A stretch of DNA of 64,000 bases, from NCBI RefSeq assembly GCF_003287355.1, contig NZ_QMIM01000011.1, positions 1 to 64,000 of the forward strand, given 5' to 3'. The notes below the pieces were generated by a model. It did no database searches. It saw nothing but the letters and a program-made list of their open reading frames with translations, and was not told the origin of the DNA. This stretch comes from Halorubrum sp. 48-1-W. Lineage in GTDB: Archaea; Halobacteriota; Halobacteria; Halobacteriales; Haloferacaceae. Below, one piece after another: positions 26,192-36,274 of the stretch. Within the stretch, counting starts at the first letter, position 1, and every line of letters begins with the position of its first letter. Position numbers and translations under genes: made by a program.

Positions 26192-27133
26192 CTACTCGTC
26201 CGATCCCCGCTCCGACGCCCCCTCCGGCTCCCCTGTCGGGTCGGGCTCCGGCTCCGTCACGTACGCGCGGAGGTCCTCGGGGTCGACCTCGATCCCCTGC
26301 CGGGTGAAGAAGGTCGCGACGTTCTCGCAGTCGCGGTCGAGGAACTCGCCGGCGTTCGGGTGGTGAACGGTGACGGCCTGTCCCATGTCGATGACCACCA
26401 GCTCGCCGTCGTGGATGATCATGTTGTACTCCGAGAGGTCGCCGTGGATCAGCCCGGCGCGGTACAGCCGGCGCATGTACTCGCGGACGACCTCGTAGGC
26501 GGTCTCGGGGTTCTCGACGTCGACCTCGCTCAGCCGGCGGGCGCGCTCCTCGGCGTGGCCGACCAGCTCCATCACCAGCACGTTCCGCTGGACCGCGATG
26601 GGCTCGGGAACGCGGACGCCGGCCTTGCGGGCGCGTTTCAGGTTCGCAAACTCCTTTTTCGTCCACGCCAGCACGACCGCCTTCTTGTCGTTCGCGATCC
26701 CCTCGAACCGCGGGTCGCCCTCGAGGTAGTCGCGCATCTGCCTGAAGTTCGAGGAGTTGATCCGGTACACCTTCACCGCGACCTCGCGGGCGTGTTCGTC
26801 GGCGGCTGCGGCCGACCCCGGCTCGGGTCGCTCGCCGGCCTCCCCGCCGAGCGCCTCGAAGACGCTCGCCTCCTTGCCGGTCGAGACGGGACCGCCGAAG
26901 GCGTCGACGTAGCCGTCCTGGACCAGCTTGTACACCGCGGCGAGCGTCGCGTCGTCGAAGACCGACTCCTGGAGTTTGAACTGCTCGGTGTCTTTCACCC
27001 GTTCGCGGAACTCGCTGAACTCCCGGTCCTGCCGGCGGGCGATCCGGTCCGCCTCGGTGTCCGAGACGTCCAGTTCCTCCCACTCGTCGCCGGGTTGGTC
27101 CTCGGGTTCGAGCAGCACGAACTCCTCGCTCAT
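26192..27133 (-). CDS. rio1: Rio1-family serine kinase/ATPase
   Basis: The 313-aa atypical kinase acts in late maturation of the small ribosomal subunit. The features are the STGKEASVFEA nucleotide loop, the VAVKVYRI lysine, the catalytic loop HGDLSEYNM and the metal motif VIDMGQAV. A small acidic insertion (EAGERPEPGSAAAADE) lies between the first strands. ATG 27133 (MSEEFVLL) fits; an upstream in-frame ATG adds 18 poorly coding residues. Together with the KH protein it points to a 30S maturation gene set. Confidence 0.93.
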   Translation of the reverse strand: MSEEFVLLEPEDQPGDEWEELDVSDTEADRIARRQDREFSEFRERVKDTEQFKLQESVFDDATLAAVYKLVQDGYVDAFGGPVSTGKEASVFEALGGEAGERPEPGSAAAADEHAREVAVKVYRINSSNFRQMRDYLEGDPRFEGIANDKKAVVLAWTKKEFANLKRARKAGVRVPEPIAVQRNVLVMELVGHAEERARRLSEVDVENPETAYEVVREYMRRLYRAGLIHGDLSEYNMIIHDGELVVIDMGQAVTVHHPNAGEFLDRDCENVATFFTRQGIEVDPEDLRAYVTEPEPDPTGEPEGASERGSDE

Positions 27134-27245
27134 TCGTCCGGCCTTCGCCGCGGCGACGTATAAGCGGGCGGGTCGACCCGCCGGCACGGTCCCGGCGTCC
27201 GCACCCGGCGTGGGGTATATACGGCGGAACGGCCTACGTGATCCC

Positions 27246-29291
27246 GTGACATCCCGGACGATCCGCGCCCGCGACCGGCCGGTGTTCGGCGTCGACGTGC
27301 AGAGCGGCGACGTCCGCGGCGACGCCCCCTCCTACGCGCTCGTGGTCCTCGACCCGGTCGACGACGACGACCCCGACGTCCCGGACGCGGACGGGCCGCT
27401 CGCGCGGGTCACCCGCGACGTGGTCTCGCTCCGCAAGCTCCGCCGGCTGATCGACGACCGCGAGCCGCTGTACGTCGCCACCGACAACGCCTACGAGCTG
27501 GCCCCCGACAAGAACGCGCTCGTGGGCTTGCTGCGGTCGCTACCGGACGGGACCCGACTCGTCCAGGTGACGGGAGCCGAACGTCCGGAGCCGCTCTCGC
27601 GGGTCGCCTCCCGCCACGGGATCCCGTACGGAAAGGAGCCGATGAAGGAGGCCGAGGCGGCCGCCCGGCTCGCAGCGGCCAACGTCGGCCACGAGGTGAC
27701 CGCATTCACCGACGAGACCACGGTCAAGGTCTCGCGTGGGCGCTCGACCGGAAAGGGCGGGTGGAGCCAGGACCGCTACACCCGCCGGATCCACGGCAAC
27801 GTCAGGAAGCGGACGCGGCAGGTCCAGTCGAAGCTCCGGGAGGCGAACCTCGAGTTCGACCGCGAGGTGACGGAGAAGTACGGCGGCTACGCGAACGCCG
27901 TCTTCACCGTCGAGGCCCGACCCGAGGAGATCCCCGTGTCGGGCTCTCGGGCGGGCGACGTCCGCGTGGAGGTCGAACGCGAGCGTCGCGACGGGATCGA
28001 GTACGAGCCGCTCGTCCAGCGGCGCGACCGCGTCATCGTCGGGATCGACCCCGGGACGACCACCGCGGCCGCCGTCGTCGGCCTCGACGGGACCGTCCAC
28101 GCGCTCTACTCCTCGCGGACCGCCGACACCGCCGAGGTGACGGAGTGGATAATCGAGCAGGGCCGGCCGATCCTCGTCGCTGCCGACGTGGAGCCGATGC
28201 CCGAGACGGTCGAGAAGTTCCGGCGCTCCTTCGACGCCGCCGGCTGGCAGCCGACGACGGACCTCCCGGTCGACGAGAAGCTCCACCGGACGCGGGAGGC
28301 GAGCTACGGGAACGACCACGAGCGCGACGCGCTGGCGGCCGCGCTGTACGCCTACGACGCCCACGCCGACCAGTTCGAGCGGATCACGGCGAAGACGCCG
28401 CCGCGGCTCGACCGCGGGGCGGTGATCGCCGGCGTCGTCGCCGGCGGCGAGTCCGTCGAGACCGTCATCGAGGAGCTCCGGACGGACGCCGCCGGCGACG
28501 GCGACGAGGACGGGTCGACGCCCGAGGAGGACCCCACCGAGCCGGAACGCACCGAGGAGGAGGAGACGATCCGTCGGCTCCGCGACCGGGTCGACCGGCT
28601 GGAGTCGCACGCGGAGTCGCTCGAGGCCGACCTCGACGACCGCGACGAGCGGATCGCGGAGCTGGAGGCCGAACTCGAGGAGGCGAAACGCGAGGAGCGG
28701 ATCGAAGCGCGGAGCCGGCGGCTCGTCTCGCGGCTCGAACGCGAGACGGATCGCCTGGAGCGCGAGCGCGACGAGGCCCGCGAAACGGTCGAGACGCTCG
28801 AGGGGAAAGTGGCGACCCTCAAGGAGCTGTGGCGGCTCGACCACTCGAACTTCGGCGACGTCGCGGCCGACAGGGGACTGACCAGCGTGAAGGTCGTAGA
28901 ACAGTTCACGCTCGACGCGATCGACGCGGCCGACGAGGCGTACGGTCTCGTCGCCGGCGACGTGGTCTACCTGCGGGACGCCTCCGGGGCGGGACGCCGG
29001 ACGGCGGAGCGGCTCGCCGACGTCGACCCCCGCGCGGTGATCCGCGACGGCAACCTCTCGGAGGTCGCCGACCGGGTGCTCTTCGACCACGGGATCCCGG
29101 TCGTTCCCGTGGACGACGTCACCGTTCGCGAGGTCGACGAGCTCGCGGTCGCCGAGGAGGCGGAGCTGGAGGTGGCCATCGACGACTGGGAGTCGCGCGC
29201 CGAGCGTCGCCGTCGCGACGAGAAGGCCGAACGGATCGACCGGATCATCTCCGAACACCGGGCGGGGACGAGACTCGAGACGGAGGAGTGA
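27246..29291 (+). CDS. DUF460 protein (RNase H-like fold with coiled coil)
   Basis: The 681-aa protein has an N-terminal domain (about 1-240), then an RNase H-like domain with VIVGIDPGTTTAAAVVG near 258-274 and the DHERDALAAALYAYDA segment, whose acidic residues resemble a RuvC/YqgF active site. A long coiled coil follows (about 430-540, ERTEEEETIRRLRDRVDRL onwards). The C-terminal domain ends with EHRAGTRLETEE. The start is GTG 27246, divergent from rio1 across 112 bp. It is a conserved archaeal family; a nucleic-acid role is likely but unproven. Confidence 0.88.
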   Translation: MTSRTIRARDRPVFGVDVQSGDVRGDAPSYALVVLDPVDDDDPDVPDADGPLARVTRDVVSLRKLRRLIDDREPLYVATDNAYELAPDKNALVGLLRSLPDGTRLVQVTGAERPEPLSRVASRHGIPYGKEPMKEAEAAARLAAANVGHEVTAFTDETTVKVSRGRSTGKGGWSQDRYTRRIHGNVRKRTRQVQSKLREANLEFDREVTEKYGGYANAVFTVEARPEEIPVSGSRAGDVRVEVERERRDGIEYEPLVQRRDRVIVGIDPGTTTAAAVVGLDGTVHALYSSRTADTAEVTEWIIEQGRPILVAADVEPMPETVEKFRRSFDAAGWQPTTDLPVDEKLHRTREASYGNDHERDALAAALYAYDAHADQFERITAKTPPRLDRGAVIAGVVAGGESVETVIEELRTDAAGDGDEDGSTPEEDPTEPERTEEEETIRRLRDRVDRLESHAESLEADLDDRDERIAELEAELEEAKREERIEARSRRLVSRLERETDRLERERDEARETVETLEGKVATLKELWRLDHSNFGDVAADRGLTSVKVVEQFTLDAIDAADEAYGLVAGDVVYLRDASGAGRRTAERLADVDPRAVIRDGNLSEVADRVLFDHGIPVVPVDDVTVREVDELAVAEEAELEVAIDDWESRAERRRRDEKAERIDRIISEHRAGTRLETEE

Positions 29292-29352
29292 CCGGTCGGA
29301 TCGCCGAGGCGTTTTCAGAAGTCATATGCCGAGCCCCCGCACTACCGTAGCC

Positions 29353-30339
29353 ATGGACGCCTACGAGCGGATCACCCGGAACACGGCCGAGGTGGTCACC
29401 GAGGAGGAGATCGAGACGCTGGCCGACGACCCCGACGGGAAACGGGCGTACGTCGGCTACGAGCCCTCCGGCGTTCTTCACATCGGCCACATGCTCACGG
29501 CGAACAAGCTGATCGACCTCCAGGAGGCCGGCTTCGAGGTCACCGTCCTCCTCGCGGACGTCCACGCGTACCTCAACGACAAGGGGTCGTTCGCGGAGAT
29601 CCGGAGCACCGCGGAACGGATGCGCGACCAGTTCATCGCCTACGGGCTCGACGAGTCGAACACCCAGTTCGTGCTCGGCTCCGACTTCCAGCTCGACGAG
29701 GACTACACGCTCGACCTCCACGCGCTCGAGCTCGAGACGACGCTGGCCCGCGCCGAGCGCGCCATGGCCGAGATCAAGTCGGGCGACTCGGTGAAGGTCT
29801 CACAGGCCGTCTACCCGCTGATGCAGGCGCTCGACATCCCGTACCTCGGGGTCGACCTCGCGGTCGGCGGGATGGAACAGCGGAAGGTCCACATGCTCGC
29901 GCGCGACGTGCTCCCGAGCATCGACCGCGAGCCGCCGACGAGCCTCCACACGCCGCTCATCGCCGACCTCGGGACCGGCGAGGGCAAGATGTCCTCCAGT
30001 ACGGGCGTCACCCTCTCGATGGAGGACTCCCGCGAGGAGATCGAAGAGAAGGTGAACAAGGCGTACTGCCCGCCCACCGTCGATCCCGACCCGACCGAGG
30101 AGGGCGTCGAGCGCGAGAACCCCGTCCTCCAGGTGTTCGAGTACCACGTCTTCCCGCGGTTCGAGACGGTCGTCGTCGAACGTCCGAACGAGTACGGCGG
30201 CGACCTCGAGTACGGGGCGTACGAGGCGCTCGAGGCCGACCTCGAGTCCGGCGAACTCCACCCGGCGGACGCCAAGGGCGCGCTCACCGAATATCTCGAC
30301 CGGCTCATCGCACCCGGCCGCGAGCAGTTGGCGGAGTAG
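29353..30339 (+). CDS. tyrS: Tyrosine--tRNA ligase
   Basis: The 328-aa class I aminoacyl-tRNA synthetase charges tRNA-Tyr. HIGH is at residues 43-46 and the KMSKS-type motif is KMSSS at 212-216. YVGYEPSG, the tyrosine pocket sequence and QAVYPLMQALD are typical of the archaeal/eukaryal form. ATG 29353 gives the family length; ATG 29326 would add nine residues. It follows the DUF460 gene by 61 bp. Confidence 0.95.
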   Translation: MDAYERITRNTAEVVTEEEIETLADDPDGKRAYVGYEPSGVLHIGHMLTANKLIDLQEAGFEVTVLLADVHAYLNDKGSFAEIRSTAERMRDQFIAYGLDESNTQFVLGSDFQLDEDYTLDLHALELETTLARAERAMAEIKSGDSVKVSQAVYPLMQALDIPYLGVDLAVGGMEQRKVHMLARDVLPSIDREPPTSLHTPLIADLGTGEGKMSSSTGVTLSMEDSREEIEEKVNKAYCPPTVDPDPTEEGVERENPVLQVFEYHVFPRFETVVVERPNEYGGDLEYGAYEALEADLESGELHPADAKGALTEYLDRLIAPGREQLAE

Positions 30340-30360
30340 CGGCGTCTTCCCTCGGGGTCC

Positions 30361-31146
30361 TCACCGCGCGACCCCGTTCGCTCCCGGTCGTCCCTCGTCC
30401 GTCCCCGTTCGCTCCTCGTGCGGACACGTCCCGTCGAGACACCGGCGGCCGCTCGCCGTCTCGAACACCGGGAGCCCGCAGTCGCACTCGTCGACGGCGA
30501 CGCCCGACGGGATCGAGAGCGTGGTCTCACAGTCCGGAGCGTTCTCGCAGGCGAGGTAGACGCGGCCGGGCGCGTACCGGACCGCGAGCGCCCCGCCGCA
30601 GTCCGGGCAGTCCCAGACGCGGTCGAACCGGTCGGCGACGGCCGCCGCGAGCGGGTCGCAGGCCGGATCGAGACACAGGTGGAACGGCTCGCCGCGCTCG
30701 ACGCGGACCTTCGGTAACCCGCAGTCCTCGCAGGTCGCGTCCGTGACGCTCGCGCCCGCCGGGAGCCCCCACCGACGCTCGCAGCCGAGACAGACGACGT
30801 CGCCGCGCGAGCGCACGAGCGGGCCGTCGTCGTCGGGACAGGTCCCGACCGGGATCCCCGCCTCGGTGACGGGGAGCGCCCGGCTGGCGGTCGCCTCCTC
30901 GGCGACGACGCGGAGCTGTCGGGACCCCTCGCGTGCCGTGACGGTAAACCCCGCGCCGTCGCCCTCGACGACGACGGAGTCCGGACGGGTGAGCCACGCC
31001 ACGGGCTGGTAGCCGTCGGCGTCGTGGACGAGGGTGGTGTTGTCGGGCTTTATGAGGACGACGACCCGGCCGCGGTGGGTACGGGTCCGGTCGCCGCGCT
31101 CGGTCACCTGACAGTCGCCGGCGAGGACGCGAAGGCGTGCTGGCAT
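30361..31146 (-). CDS. NucS N-terminal-like domain fused to zinc fingers
   Basis: The 261-aa protein begins like NucS (GRVVVLIKPDNTTLVHDADG, QPVAWLTRP), matching the NucS N-terminal domain encoded at 5965-6732. The RecB-like nuclease core with its VELK motif is absent. Instead about four cysteine knuckles follow, in the style of topoisomerase C4 zinc fingers: CPDDDG ... CLGC, CEDCG, CPDCG ... CENAPDC, and CDCG ... CPHE. It probably binds single-stranded or damaged DNA without cutting. Its product is known only as a conserved haloarchaeal type. Confidence 0.8.
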   Translation of the reverse strand: MPARLRVLAGDCQVTERGDRTRTHRGRVVVLIKPDNTTLVHDADGYQPVAWLTRPDSVVVEGDGAGFTVTAREGSRQLRVVAEEATASRALPVTEAGIPVGTCPDDDGPLVRSRGDVVCLGCERRWGLPAGASVTDATCEDCGLPKVRVERGEPFHLCLDPACDPLAAAVADRFDRVWDCPDCGGALAVRYAPGRVYLACENAPDCETTLSIPSGVAVDECDCGLPVFETASGRRCLDGTCPHEERTGTDEGRPGANGVAR

Positions 31147-31224
31147 GCGCCGTCTGGCCGCGGCATGCGTGTTAAGCAGTCGGGAGGGAAGGCGAATCGT
31201 GTGAAACGGTCGGGACGGGGGACG

Positions 31225-32544
31225 TCAGGACCCGTCCTCGACCCGCGAGACGAGGTCGCTCGCCGCCGTCGTGGCGCGGGCGCGGACCGAGTCGGCGTCC
31301 ATCGTCAGCACCTCGCGGTCGCGCATGAGGACGCGGCCGTCACAGACGGTGTGGCGCACGTCGCTCCCGCGGACCGCGTACGCGAGGTGTGAGACGGGGT
31401 CGTGGACCGGCGTCAGGTGCGGCGCGTCGAGGTCGACGACGGCGAGGTCGGCCGCCGCTCCCTCGGCGATCCGACCACCGGGCAGGTCGAGCGCGTCCGC
31501 GCCGCCGGCGGTCGCCATCTCCACGACGGCCTCGGCGGGCACCGCGCTGGCGTCCCCCGTAGCGAGCTTGCCGACCATCGCGGCGTCGCGCATCTCGTCG
31601 AAGAGGTCGAGGTCGTTGTTCGAGGCCGCCCCGTCGGTGCCGAGCGCGACCGTGACGCCCGCCTCGCGCATGCGCTGGACGGGGGCGGTCCCGCTCGCCA
31701 GCTTCATGTTCGAGGCCGGACAGTGGACGGCCGCGGTCCCCGTCCCGGCGAGCAGGGCTATCTCCGCGTCGTCGACGTGGACGCAGTGGGCGAGGAAGGT
31801 CCCCTCGCCGAGCGCGCCGAGGTCGTCGGCGTACTCGAGGGGGCGCTCCCCGCGCTCGGCGACGATCGGGTCGACCTCCTCGCGCGTCTCGTTGGCGTGG
31901 AGGTGGACGGGGATCCCGGCCTCGTTCGCTCGCTCCATCCCCTCGCGGAGGTAGGTCTCGTCCACCGTCGTCAGCGAGTGCGGCATGAACGCGGTCCGGA
32001 TCCGGCCGTCAGCGGCGCCGTCGAGCTCGGCGGCGACCGACAGGCTCTCCTCGACGTCGTCGACCGCCGCCTCCTCGTCCTTCCCGACCGTGACGACGCC
32101 GTGGCCGAGCCGCGCGCGCAGGCCCGCACGGTCGACCACGTCGGCGACGCGGTCGGTCGCGAAGTACATGTCCGCGAACGCGGTCGTCCCCGACCGGATC
32201 ATCTCGAGGACGCCCAGCTCCGCGCCGACCTCGATGTCGTCGTCGGTGAGCTCCGCCTCCGCCGGCCAGATGTCCTCGCGGAGCCACGCGTCGAGCGGTT
32301 TGTCGTCGGCGTAGCCGCGCAGCAACGTCATCGAGACGTGGGTGTGTGCGTTGACCAGCCCGGGGATCACGAGCCCGCCGGTCGCGTCGAGCGTCTCCGA
32401 GGCGTCGGCGACGTGCTCGGCGACCGACCCGCCGTCGCCGACGGCGTGGACCGTTCCCGTCTCGCGGTCGACGACGACGTCGCCCTCCCGCACGCGGCCG
32501 TCGGGGTGGAGGACCCGACCGCCGGTGATACGAAGCGTGTCCAT
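31225..32544 (-). CDS. mtaD: S-adenosylhomocysteine / 5-methylthioadenosine deaminase
   Basis: The 439-aa amidohydrolase has metal-binding HTH (H67, H69 in VNAHTHVSMTL), the later GIPVHLHANET and HCVHVDD histidines, and the catalytic Asp in LGTDGAASNND. This pattern, with DMYF after GTTAFA, fits SAH/MTA deaminases (MtaD/DadD-like), which make S-inosyl products from SAH or MTA. Guanine-type or atrazine-type deaminases are less likely. It complements AhcY at 7585-8874. It stands 64 bp from the MFS gene and could share a transcript. Confidence 0.85.
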   Translation of the reverse strand: MDTLRITGGRVLHPDGRVREGDVVVDRETGTVHAVGDGGSVAEHVADASETLDATGGLVIPGLVNAHTHVSMTLLRGYADDKPLDAWLREDIWPAEAELTDDDIEVGAELGVLEMIRSGTTAFADMYFATDRVADVVDRAGLRARLGHGVVTVGKDEEAAVDDVEESLSVAAELDGAADGRIRTAFMPHSLTTVDETYLREGMERANEAGIPVHLHANETREEVDPIVAERGERPLEYADDLGALGEGTFLAHCVHVDDAEIALLAGTGTAAVHCPASNMKLASGTAPVQRMREAGVTVALGTDGAASNNDLDLFDEMRDAAMVGKLATGDASAVPAEAVVEMATAGGADALDLPGGRIAEGAAADLAVVDLDAPHLTPVHDPVSHLAYAVRGSDVRHTVCDGRVLMRDREVLTMDADSVRARATTAASDLVSRVEDGS

Positions 32545-32607
32545 GCGGGTCGGTTCCGCGCCGCGGGCCTAACGCCTTCCGTTCGTCGCCGGCGGGGGCG
32601 ACGCGAC

Positions 32608-33915
32608 CTACTCCGCGTCGACGACCGAGTACAGCACGAGCGCGACGACCGCGCCCACCGCCGGCACGAGCGCCAGCACCAGGAACGTCCCGCGCACGGT
32701 CGTGACCCCGAGGAGGTAGCCGGCGAGCGCCGCGCCGGCAGCGCCGACCCCGAAGTTGGCGAGGTAGGTGTAGCCGTACGAGAGCCCGCGGCCGTCAGGC
32801 GGGCTGTAGACGGCGATCGCGGCCTGGTACAGCGGCTGGATCGAGAAGAGGACGAAGCCGAACACGGCGCTCATCGCGACGAGCGGCCAGAGGCCGGCCT
32901 CGGCGACCGGGATGAAGAGCACGGCGAGGACGACGAGCGCCGTGAACACCACAGCCAACCCGGCGGACACCTGGATCCGGTCGGTGAGCTTGCCGCCGAC
33001 GTACTGCCCGGCTATCCCGACGGTCAAGAGCCCCGCGTACAGGTAGGAGGCGAGGTCGAACTCCTCGGCCATCGGGCTGTCCGGCGCGAAGAGGCCGATG
33101 GTGCCCGAGACGTCCGGGAGGTACCCGCCCAACACGTCCGGCAGGAAGGTGAGCACGCCGCGGTAGAAGATCCCGTTCATGAGGACGACCGCCATCGCGA
33201 GCGCGAACCCGAGGGTGAAAAGCGCCCGGCTGTCCGCGAGGAACGCGCCGATCGACTCGGGACCGGCGGACCGGCCGTCGTCCCCGGTCCCGTCGGCGTC
33301 TCCCGTTTCGTCGGCGTCTCCCGTCCCGTCGTTCCCCCCGATCTCCTCGACGTCGACGGCCGCCATCTCGTCGAACTCGGCGGTCAGCGCGTACGCGACC
33401 GCGAGCACGGCGGGTGCGACGAGCAGCGCGGAGACGAGCCGCCATTCGAAGAGGATGAGCAGCGAGGCGGTGACGAGCGGGCCGAACGCGATCCCCAGGT
33501 TGCCGGCCATCCCGTGGTAGGCGAAGCCGGTCCCGCTCTCCTCGACCCCCGTCGAGATCAGGGAGAGCGACGCCGGGTGGTGGACGCTCGCGAAGACGCC
33601 CCACAGGCCGAGCGCGAGCGCGATCGTCGCCGTCCCCTGGGCAGTGCTCAAGAGCAGGAAGGACGCGCCCATCCCCGCCAACCCGACGAGGACCATCGAC
33701 TTCGTGCTGTAGCGGTCCGCGAGGATCCCGCTCGGGAGCGCGCCGATCCCGAAGAGCGCGTAGCCCACCGCCACGATGGTGCCGATCGTCGCGGTCGTCA
33801 CGGAGAACTCGGAGAGCCAGATCACGACGAGGATCGGGATCGAGAGCTCGTAGGTGTGGACGATCGCGTGAGACACCATCGTGAACGCCACGATCGACCG
33901 GCCGTTCTCGTTCAT
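32608..33915 (-). CDS. MFS transporter
   Basis: The 435-aa protein has about twelve membrane segments in two halves, split by an acidic loop rich in GDADETGDADGTGDD (about residues 200-230). The MFS loop motif is GILADRYSTKS after the second helix. N-terminal helices carry the VSHAIVHTYE segment. The substrate is unknown. It is upstream of the SAH/MTA deaminase gene on the same strand. Confidence 0.85.
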   Translation of the reverse strand: MNENGRSIVAFTMVSHAIVHTYELSIPILVVIWLSEFSVTTATIGTIVAVGYALFGIGALPSGILADRYSTKSMVLVGLAGMGASFLLLSTAQGTATIALALGLWGVFASVHHPASLSLISTGVEESGTGFAYHGMAGNLGIAFGPLVTASLLILFEWRLVSALLVAPAVLAVAYALTAEFDEMAAVDVEEIGGNDGTGDADETGDADGTGDDGRSAGPESIGAFLADSRALFTLGFALAMAVVLMNGIFYRGVLTFLPDVLGGYLPDVSGTIGLFAPDSPMAEEFDLASYLYAGLLTVGIAGQYVGGKLTDRIQVSAGLAVVFTALVVLAVLFIPVAEAGLWPLVAMSAVFGFVLFSIQPLYQAAIAVYSPPDGRGLSYGYTYLANFGVGAAGAALAGYLLGVTTVRGTFLVLALVPAVGAVVALVLYSVVDAE

Positions 33916-34039
33916 TCACCCGACGATGCTCGTCGGGAGGAATAAAGCGCTTCGAAGGCGGCGGGGGACGCGAAGGCTCGTCCCGGGCCCGACGACGCGG
34001 CTCCGAAGCTTCTTACGCCGACGGCCCCCGCCTGCGAAC

Positions 34040-34396
34040 ATGGCCACCGACGCCCAACAGGCGTGTTTCGAGGCGGGGATCAAGTTCGGCTCGTTGTACC
34101 ACCAGTTCGCCGGGACGCCAGTGAGCCCGGCGAGCACGCGGAGCCTAGAGACCGCGATGGCGGAGGCGATCGAGAACCAGCCGTTCTGTGCGTCAGTGAG
34201 CGTCGCGATCCACGACGACCGCGTCGCGGACGCGATCGACCACGCGAACGGCTACACCGAGCTGACCGGCTCGCTCATGGACGTCGAGATGCGGATCGAC
34301 TACGAGGGCGTCGTCGTCGACACGCGGATGACGATGGTCGACGGCTACCCGTTGATGGAGCTGGTCTCGGTGGCGGACGACGAGCGCGACGAGTGA
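34040..34396 (+). CDS. mptD: Archaeal dihydroneopterin aldolase, MptD type
   Basis: The 118-aa protein belongs to the DUF381/MptD family. It makes 6-hydroxymethyl-7,8-dihydropterin and glycolaldehyde from dihydroneopterin in pterin biosynthesis. The ACFEAGIKFGSLYHQFAGTPVSP start and the IENQPFCASVSV segment are typical. ATG 34040 lies right after a GC-rich leader. The next ORF begins 4 bp after its stop, so the two are probably cotranscribed. Confidence 0.9.
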   Translation: MATDAQQACFEAGIKFGSLYHQFAGTPVSPASTRSLETAMAEAIENQPFCASVSVAIHDDRVADAIDHANGYTELTGSLMDVEMRIDYEGVVVDTRMTMVDGYPLMELVSVADDERDE

Positions 34397-34400
34397 GACG

Positions 34401-34898
34401 ATGGGCCGACGACGTCACGACGGCTCGGCCGACAGGACGGGCTTCGACGACACGAGGAACTACCTGAGCGACGCGATCGGTCGGGTCGTCCCCGGGCGGC
34501 TCGGCCGCCGTGCGGTCGCGGTCGAGGTCGAGACCGACGGGACGGAGTACGCGCGCGGCGACCCCGTCGAGATCACGGTCCGGCTGCGGAACCGGCTCCC
34601 CGTGCCGGTCGAACTCGAGACGACCACGCGTCGGCAGTGGGGGTGGCGCGTCGACGGCGTCCTCGAGGCGAGCGACGAGCGGCGGTACGTCAGGTCCGAA
34701 CCCGGTACGGTCGCGTTCCGGGCCGGCGAGACCAAGGTCGCCACGGCCACCTGGAACGGCCGGTTCAGACGGGAGAACGGGACCGGCCTCGACCGGTCGG
34801 TCCCCGCCGAACGGGGCGAACACACCGTCTCCGCGTTCCTCGCCGTCGCGGACCCCGCGTCGCACCACGAGGACTCGACCGGGATCCGGATCCGCTGA
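34401..34898 (+). CDS. DUF7974-like conserved haloarchaeal protein
   Basis: The 165-aa protein has a beta-sandwich-like pattern: VEVETDGTEYARGDPVEITVRLRNRLPVPVELETT, then GWRVDG and RAGETKVATATWNG. There is no signal peptide or membrane segment. The layout resembles an intracellular immunoglobulin-like (CARDB-like) domain. It follows mptD with a 4-bp gap and is convergent with the peptide-importer ATPase gene. The family name is from memory and no function is known. Confidence 0.65.
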   Translation: MGRRRHDGSADRTGFDDTRNYLSDAIGRVVPGRLGRRAVAVEVETDGTEYARGDPVEITVRLRNRLPVPVELETTTRRQWGWRVDGVLEASDERRYVRSEPGTVAFRAGETKVATATWNGRFRRENGTGLDRSVPAERGEHTVSAFLAVADPASHHEDSTGIRIR

Positions 34899-34909
34899 AC
34901 GCGACGCGC

Positions 34910-36274
34910 TCAGTCGTCCGCCTCGTTGCCGACGACGCTCCCGTCCGCCGTCCCGCCGGCCGACGTCGGGAGTCTCGTCTCCTCGCCCGCCGCGACCGCG
35001 TCGTCGCGGACGAGATGGCAGGCGGCGTAGTGCCGGCTCTCGCCGTACGTCGGCGACACCTCGTAGGCGGGCTCGTCCGTCGCACAGACGCTTCGGTCGG
35101 CGAACGACTCCGTGAGTAGCCGCTCCGCCTCCGCCCACTCCCCGGCGGCGACGTGGCCGATCGCCTCGTCGACGACGGACCCAGCCTCCCCGCGGGGCTT
35201 CGCGTCGGCGAAGTGACGGTCCCGGATCGCCGTGCGGTTCGTCGCCTCGAACGAGCGGCGTTTCACCGCCCGCTGGAACGCGACGACGTTCGCCCACTCG
35301 GGGTCGGTCATGTCGTATGCTGCGGGCTGGATCAGCGACGGACACCGCGTCCGGAAGCGACAGCCCGAGGGCGGGTCGATCGGCGAGGGAACGTCGCCCG
35401 TGAGAAGCGCCGTCCGCCCCTCGCTTCGCGGGTCGGGAACGGGGATCGCGTCGAGAAGAGCCCGCGTGTACGGGTGTCGAGGGTTCTCGAACAGCTCCTC
35501 CTTGTCCGCGATCTCGACCACCCGCCCGAGGTACATCACGGCGACGCGGTCGGAGATGTGCCGGATCACGCTCAGGTCGTGGGCGATGAACAGGTACGTA
35601 AGGTCGAACTCCTCCTGGAGGTCCCGCATCGTGTTGAGCACCTGCGCCTGGATCGAGACGTCGAGCGCCGAGACCGGCTCGTCACAGACGATGAAGTCGG
35701 GGTTCACCGACAGCGCGCGAGCGAGGTTCACCCGCTGGCGCTGGCCGCCCGAGAACGCGTGCGGGTAGCGGTTGTAGTGTTGCGGGTCGAGCCCCACCTT
35801 CTCCAACAGCTCCTTGGCCCGCGCCTCGCGTCCCTCCTCGTCGAGCATCCCGTGTGCCTTCATCGGCTCCTCGACGATGGGACCGACCTTCATTCGCGGG
35901 TCGAGCGACGACTGCGGGTCCTGGAAGATCATCTGCATGTCCTTGCGCTTCCGGCGGAGCGGCTCGCCCGAGAGCGACGCCAGGTCCTCGCCCTTGAAGT
36001 AGACGCTCCCCGAGGTGGGCTCGAGAAGTCGTAGCACCGTCCGGGCGAGCGTGGACTTCCCACAGCCCGACTCGCCGACGAGCCCGAGCGTCTCCCCCTC
36101 GTTGATGTCGAAGCTGACCGATTCGACGGCGCGGACGTCACCGTGTCGACGCTTGAGGAAGGGGAACTCCGGATCGAGGGTCATTCCGCCGAGCAGGCCG
36201 CCCCCGTCGGAGAAGTACTTACACAGCTCTCTGACCTCCAGGAGGGGCTCGTCGCCGCCGCCCGTTCGGCTCAT
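34910..36274 (-). CDS. dppF: Oligo/dipeptide ABC importer ATPase, DppF type
   Basis: The 454-aa ATPase has Walker [10 protein letters not shown], signature [14 protein letters not shown], Walker [13 protein letters not shown], and the oligopeptide-type C-terminal segment with [17 protein letters not shown], which holds cysteines that may bind an Fe-S cluster. A haloarchaeal C-terminal extension (about 130 residues) carries more cysteines (ATDEPAY, HYAACH). It overlaps the upstream dppD by 4 bp. It drives uptake of peptides or other nitrogenous solutes. Confidence 0.92.
   Translation of the reverse strand: MSRTGGGDEPLLEVRELCKYFSDGGGLLGGMTLDPEFPFLKRRHGDVRAVESVSFDINEGETLGLVGESGCGKSTLARTVLRLLEPTSGSVYFKGEDLASLSGEPLRRKRKDMQMIFQDPQSSLDPRMKVGPIVEEPMKAHGMLDEEGREARAKELLEKVGLDPQHYNRYPHAFSGGQRQRVNLARALSVNPDFIVCDEPVSALDVSIQAQVLNTMRDLQEEFDLTYLFIAHDLSVIRHISDRVAVMYLGRVVEIADKEELFENPRHPYTRALLDAIPVPDPRSEGRTALLTGDVPSPIDPPSGCRFRTRCPSLIQPAAYDMTDPEWANVVAFQRAVKRRSFEATNRTAIRDRHFADAKPRGEAGSVVDEAIGHVAAGEWAEAERLLTESFADRSVCATDEPAYEVSPTYGESRHYAACHLVRDDAVAAGEETRLPTSAGGTADGSVVGNEADD

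Noticed and set aside
31402-33945. 847-codon plus-strand ORF opposite the deaminase and MFS genes
   Set aside because: It is the antisense shadow of two clear genes and is typical of high-GC DNA.
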